Below are positions 63,387 through 64,000 of a stretch of 64,000 nucleotides of DNA, piece by piece. Source of the stretch: Faecalibacterium sp. An121 (GTDB taxonomy: Bacteria; Bacillota; Clostridia; Oscillospirales; Ruminococcaceae); NCBI RefSeq assembly GCF_002160915.1, contig NZ_NFLM01000003.1, forward strand, positions 102,022 through 166,021, given 5' to 3'. Made by a program: the position numbers and the translations under genes. Within the stretch, counting starts at the first letter, position 1, and every line of letters starts with the position of its first letter. The notes beneath the pieces are model-generated. The model did no database searches. It had not been told where the DNA came from and saw nothing but the letters and a program-made list of their open reading frames with translations.

Positions 63387-63415
63387 ATTGTAGCACTGAA
63401 CGGCCCAATGGGCAA
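63387..63415 (-). promoter_or_regulatory. sigma-A promoter of recG
   Basis: On the minus strand TTGCCC (63415-63410) and TACAAT (63392-63387), spacer 17 nt, 23 nt before the gene. Confidence 0.7.
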
Positions 63416-63505
63416 GAAAGGGGGACGATCCGACACAAAAAGCCGCCTGCTTGGCCGGCGGCGCGAAAGTTCCCCCTGGAGCATGCCGGTTTCCGGCACG
63501 CAAAA

Positions 63506-63535
63506 AAGGCCCCCGTGCAGAGCACGAGGGCTTTT
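63506..63535 (-). terminator. terminator of the tRNA array
   Basis: GCCCTCGTGC-TCT-GCACGGGGGC on the minus strand followed by CTTTTTTG. Confidence 0.88.
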
Positions 63536-63610
63536 TGGAGGTGGCGACCAGATTTGAACTGGTGAATGAAGGTTTTGCAGACCTTTGCCTTACCACTTGG
63601 CCACGCCACC
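63536..63610 (-). tRNA. tRNA-Cys (GCA)
   Basis: 75 nt on the minus strand: acceptor GGTGGCG/CGCCACC, anticodon loop CTGCAAA (GCA), T-arm ACCAG-TTCAAAT-CTGGT, discriminator T, encoded CCA. Confidence 0.96.
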
Positions 63611-63637
63611 GTATGAAGGGCGGTGAACGCCCCTGTT

Positions 63638-63713
63638 TGGAGCGGCCGACGAGGCTCGAACTCGCTACCTCCACCTTGGCAAGGTGGCGCTCTACCAGAT
63701 GAGCTACGGCCGC
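63638..63713 (-). tRNA. tRNA-Gly (GCC), copy 1
   Basis: 76 nt: acceptor GCGGCCG/CGGCCGC, anticodon stem CCACC/GGTGG around TTGCCAA (GCC), T-arm GCGAG-TTCGAGC-CTCGT, discriminator T, encoded CCA. Identical to copy 2. Confidence 0.97.
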
Positions 63714-63775
63714 ATAGCGACGCATTTGTCCCTGCGTCCATCCTGCGTAGGATGCCCCGTGACGGGGTAGGATGT

Positions 63776-63852
63776 TGGCGACCCGGATCGGGCTCGAACC
63801 GACGACCCCCAGCGTGACAGGCTGGTGCTCTAACCAACTGAGCTACCGGGCC
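63776..63852 (-). tRNA. tRNA-Asp (GTC)
   Basis: 77 nt: acceptor GGCCCGG/CCGGGTC, anticodon stem CCAGC/GCTGG around CTGTCAC (GTC), T-arm GTCGG-TTCGAGC-CCGAT, discriminator G, encoded CCA. The 62-nt spacer to tRNA-Gly has two hairpins (CATCCT/AGGATG and CCCCG/CGGGG). Confidence 0.97.
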
Positions 63853-63881
63853 AAAATAAGGAGTGACGCTTGCCACTCCCA

Positions 63882-63957
63882 TGGAGCGGCCGACGAGGCT
63901 CGAACTCGCTACCTCCACCTTGGCAAGGTGGCGCTCTACCAGATGAGCTACGGCCGC
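63882..63957 (-). tRNA. tRNA-Gly (GCC), copy 2
   Basis: 76 nt, identical to copy 1 over its whole length, including encoded CCA. Confidence 0.97.
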
Positions 63958-63960
63958 ATA

Positions 63961-64000
63961 TGGTGCCTCCGATCGGAATCGAACCAATGACACGGGGATT
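63961..64000 (-). tRNA. 3' half of a tRNA, probably tRNA-Phe, cut by the window edge
   Basis: T-arm ATTGG-TTCGATT-CCGAT, acceptor strand CGGAGGC, discriminator A and encoded CCA are visible. The anticodon lies outside. The stem strand TCCCC preceded by AA and the variable loop GTGTC fit tRNA-Phe, but the identity is inferred. Confidence 0.85.

Overview
The window comes from a high-GC, spore-forming, anaerobic Firmicute, most likely a gut clostridium of the Oscillospiraceae/Ruminococcaceae type. Evidence for this: complete sporulation regulators (spoIIGA-sigE-sigG, spoIIID, yabP/yabQ), a glmS ribozyme, a THF riboswitch, strong Shine-Dalgarno sites, two O2-sensitive radical enzymes, and gut-type sulfoquinovose and glycerol fermentation genes. 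No genus is claimed; no 16S or phylogenetic marker was compared.

Layout. 1-9.8 kb (+) is housekeeping: an XpaC-like membrane protein, recJ, rel, dtd, an MBL hydrolase, hemZ, a nucleoside kinase and a zinc-ribbon protein. 9.9-14.3 kb (+) holds the conserved mazG-hup-rqcP-yabP-yabQ-divIC-yabR block and an RlmL-type methyltransferase. 14.8-18.3 kb (+) has a DUF5685-like protein, an integral membrane protein, and glmS behind a glmS ribozyme. 18.4-25.4 kb (-) is a bacteriocin-like export locus: a C39-peptidase ABC transporter, two double-glycine-leader precursors of about 130 aa, a GyrI-like protein, an HlyD-type adaptor and a Big2-domain surface protein. A tRNA-Asn gene follows, then spoIIGA-sigE-sigG and, on the other strand, spoIIID (25.7-28.9 kb). 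29.1-32.1 kb is a flavin-dependent reductase lipoprotein divergent from a LysR regulator.

32.2-51.6 kb (-) is the metabolic core. A glycerol block (glpK, GlpA-like dehydrogenase, FAD/NAD oxidoreductase, DUF1667 protein, glycyl-radical activase, glycyl-radical diol dehydratase, iron alcohol dehydrogenase) lies directly downstream of a sulfoquinovose block. The latter has a GPH transporter, sulfo-fructose transaldolase, sulfolactaldehyde reductase, DUF4867 protein, GH31 sulfoquinovosidase, TauE-type exporter, isomerase and ROK regulator. Read together, the locus could split sulfoquinovosyl-glycerol, ferment both halves and export a C3 sulfonate. All three promoters of the sulfoquinovose block carry AT-rich dyads that look like a shared operator. 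The glycyl-radical enzyme may act on glycerol, or on the dihydroxypropanesulfonate made by the pathway next door.

51.9-64 kb holds a PepSY lipoprotein with an Asp/Trp/Tyr repeat tail, an M20 dipeptidase, two MATE transporters, exonuclease III, folT behind a THF riboswitch, folC, an acyl-ACP thioesterase, recG and a tRNA array (Cys, Gly, Asp, Gly, probably Phe). No insertion sequence, prophage or CRISPR array was seen.
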